From NCBI GenBank assembly GCA_036513075.1, contig DATBZS010000010.1, positions 1 through 7,727 of the forward strand: DNA of 7,727 nucleotides, given 5' to 3'. Shown here one piece after another: positions 6,303-7,727 of the stretch (positions are counted from its first letter, which is position 1; each line of letters begins with the position of its first letter). This stretch comes from Bog-756 sp036513075. Lineage in GTDB: Bacteria > Actinomycetota > Acidimicrobiia > Acidimicrobiales > RAAP-2. The notes beneath the pieces are model-generated. The model was not told the origin of the DNA, made no database searches, and was given only the letters and a program-made list of their open reading frames with translations. Position numbers and translations under genes: made by a program.

Positions 6303-7727
6303 CTACAGCTCCGGGTCGTCAAATACTATTCCCCTACCCTGGCAGACCTCACAAGTGGTCGACATCGACTCGATGAGGCCCTCGGAGACGCGCTTCCGGG
6401 TCATCTCGACCAGTCCCAGCTCGCTGATGTCGAATACCTGGGTCCGGGTCTTGTCCCTGGCCAGGGCCGTACGCAGGGCCGAACCGACCTTGTCCCGGTT
6501 CTCACGGATCTCCATGTCGATGAAGTCGATCACGATGATCCCGCCGATGTCGCGGAGCCGGAGTTGGCGGGCCACCTCGTCGGCCGCCTCCAGGTTGTTC
6601 CGGTAGACGGTTTCCTCCAGGTTGGTCGTGCCGACGTTCTTGCCGGTGTTCACGTCGATCACCGTGAGGGCCTCGGTCCGGTCGATGACCAGTGAGCCAC
6701 CCGAGGGCAGGTAGACCTTGCGGTCGAGGGCCTTGTGGAGCTGCTCGTGGACGTGGAACCGCTCGAACACGGGTAACGCCTCGGCCTCGGGGTCGTAGTA
6801 CTCGACCCGGTCGGCCAGCTCGGGGTTGACTGCCCCGACGTAGTCCCGCACCTGCTCGTAGAGGGCGGGGTCGTCGATCACCACCGCCCGGTACTCCCGG
6901 TTGAGCTCCTCGCGGATGACCCGCACGGCGATGGCCGGTTCCCGGTAGAGCAGGGCCGGGCCCTGCCCTTTCAGGGCGGCTGCGGCGATGGCCTCCCACT
7001 GCTCGACCAGCCGGTCGATGTCGTGTTCGAGCTCCTCGGCGCTGGCCCCGGCGGCGGCCGTGCGGACGATCAGCCCGTGGCCCTCAGGACGTACGGCGTC
7101 GACGATCTTCCGCAGGCGCTTGCGCTCGCCGTCATCGAGGCGCTTGGAGATGCCGTAGGCCGTGGAGTTGGGCACCAGCACCACGAACCGGCCCGGGAGG
7201 GAGACCTCCTGGGTCAGCCGGGCGCCCTTGGCCCCGATCGGGTTCTTGGTGACCTGGCACAAGATGGTCTGTCCCGGCTTGAGCAACTGTTCGATGCGGG
7301 GCTGGCCCGAGCCCTTGGGCGACTCCACGTCGTCCGTGTCATAGCGGACGTCCCCGTGGTAGAGCACGGCGTTCTTGGGCGTCCCGATGTCGATGAAGGC
7401 GGCTTCCATGCCCGGCAGGACGTTCTGGACGCGGCCCCGGTAGATGTTGCCGTCGATCTGGGTGGCGTCGTCCGAAGCCCGGGAGATGTAGTGCTCGACC
7501 AGGGTGCGGCCTTCGAGGAGGGCGATCTGGGTCATGTCCGGGCGGACGTGGACACAGATCTGGTAGCGCCCGACGGCCTTGCCCCGGCGCTCGCGCCCAC
7601 CCCGGCGACCTTCGCCCTTGCCCGTCGGCGACGCGGCCCGGGTCGGAGCGGCCGTGCGGCCACCTTCGCCCTCGACTGGGGTCGGCTTCGCCGTTGTCGA
7701 CGTCCCTCCCCCACCGGAACGGGAGCC
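6303..7727 (-). CDS. rne: Rne/Rng family ribonuclease (RNase E/G), 5' end outside window
   Basis: RNase E/G is a single-strand-specific endoribonuclease central to mRNA decay and rRNA/tRNA maturation. The frame is open from the TAG at 6303 to the window edge, giving 474 residues with the start missing. The first ATG, at 7535, is not the true start: the residues before it (YQICVHVRPD) align with the first strand of E. coli RNase E (MLINATQ). Counting from that ATG, the S1 region includes NIYRGRVQNVLPGMEAAFIDIG at about 30-51, split in the usual way. The catalytic aspartates are D294 (VIDVNTG) and D337 (VIDFIDM), and the zinc-link is C395-x-x-C398 followed by QGRG. The protein stops 12 residues after the zinc-link, so the C-terminal extensions of E. 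coli RNase E and RNase G are absent. Upstream of the catalytic region at least 50 residues rich in Gly, Arg, Thr, Pro and Ala are visible, as in actinobacterial RNase E. Confidence 0.95.
   Translation of the reverse strand, partial: GSRSGGGGTSTTAKPTPVEGEGGRTAAPTRAASPTGKGEGRRGGRERRGKAVGRYQICVHVRPDMTQIALLEGRTLVEHYISRASDDATQIDGNIYRGRVQNVLPGMEAAFIDIGTPKNAVLYHGDVRYDTDDVESPKGSGQPRIEQLLKPGQTILCQVTKNPIGAKGARLTQEVSLPGRFVVLVPNSTAYGISKRLDDGERKRLRKIVDAVRPEGHGLIVRTAAAGASAEELEHDIDRLVEQWEAIAAAALKGQGPALLYREPAIAVRVIREELNREYRAVVIDDPALYEQVRDYVGAVNPELADRVEYYDPEAEALPVFERFHVHEQLHKALDRKVYLPSGGSLVIDRTEALTVIDVNTGKNVGTTNLEETVYRNNLEAADEVARQLRLRDIGGIIVIDFIDMEIRENRDKVGSALRTALARDKTRTQVFDISELGLVEMTRKRVSEGLIESMSTTCEVCQGRGIVFDDPEL

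Noticed and set aside
6303..7535. Ribonuclease as a complete 410-residue protein starting at the ATG at 7535
   Set aside because: The ATG falls within the conserved catalytic region; homologous residues precede it and the frame remains open to the window edge.
1..7727. Mobile elements, CRISPR arrays, tRNA or rRNA genes, riboswitches, a new defence or biosynthetic system
   Set aside because: I looked on both strands and saw no transposase, integrase, regular repeat-spacer array, tRNA-like sequence or recognised aptamer. Genes occupy nearly all bases and nearly all belong to housekeeping families.

Overview
The window is about two-thirds G+C. It is packed with eight protein genes, all on the minus strand, so transcription runs from high to low coordinates. 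In that order they are: Rne/Rng-family ribonuclease (5' end outside the window), rplU (L21), rpmA (L27), a protein tyrosine phosphatase-like gene, obgE, proB, proA, and a MoxR-type AAA+ ATPase (3' end outside the window). The block rne-rplU-rpmA-obg-proB-proA is a familiar gene order in Actinomycetota. The high G+C, the GTG starts, and the style of the L21, L27 and RNase E/G proteins point to a high-GC actinobacterium. The L27 N-terminus and the L21 C-terminus look to me like Acidimicrobiia, but that narrower placement is recalled family resemblance and not proven here.

Layout. Positions 7727-6303 hold the RNase E/G catalytic region, with a basic, Gly/Arg-rich N-terminal extension that runs off the edge. 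Positions 6290-5651 hold the two ribosomal protein genes. Positions 5640-4897 hold the phosphatase, starting at a GTG 10 bases after the rpmA stop. A 187-base gap (4710-4896) with a short tandem repeat and small hairpins is the largest non-coding stretch. Positions 4709-2242 hold obgE and proB, overlapping by 4 bases (GTGA). Positions 2164-1 hold proA and the MoxR-type gene, also overlapping by 4 bases (ATGA). Several annotated starts differ from the longest open frames: proA and the phosphatase start inside their open frames, and the ribonuclease starts beyond the window.

How the genes fit together. RNase E/G, L21, L27 and ObgE belong to RNA processing and to assembly or maturation of the large ribosomal subunit. 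ProB and ProA are the first two enzymes of proline synthesis from glutamate. The MoxR ATPase probably begins a separate module (MoxR ATPases usually pair with a von Willebrand factor A protein), which would lie beyond position 1. The phosphatase between rpmA and obgE and the MoxR gene fused translationally to proA are the two departures from the core order.

This is a housekeeping region. I found no mobile element, CRISPR array, tRNA, rRNA or convincing new system. The findings below are modest: gene-order insertions, a non-canonical G4 motif with an insertion in ObgE, the RNase N-terminal extension, and a repeat in the obgE leader.
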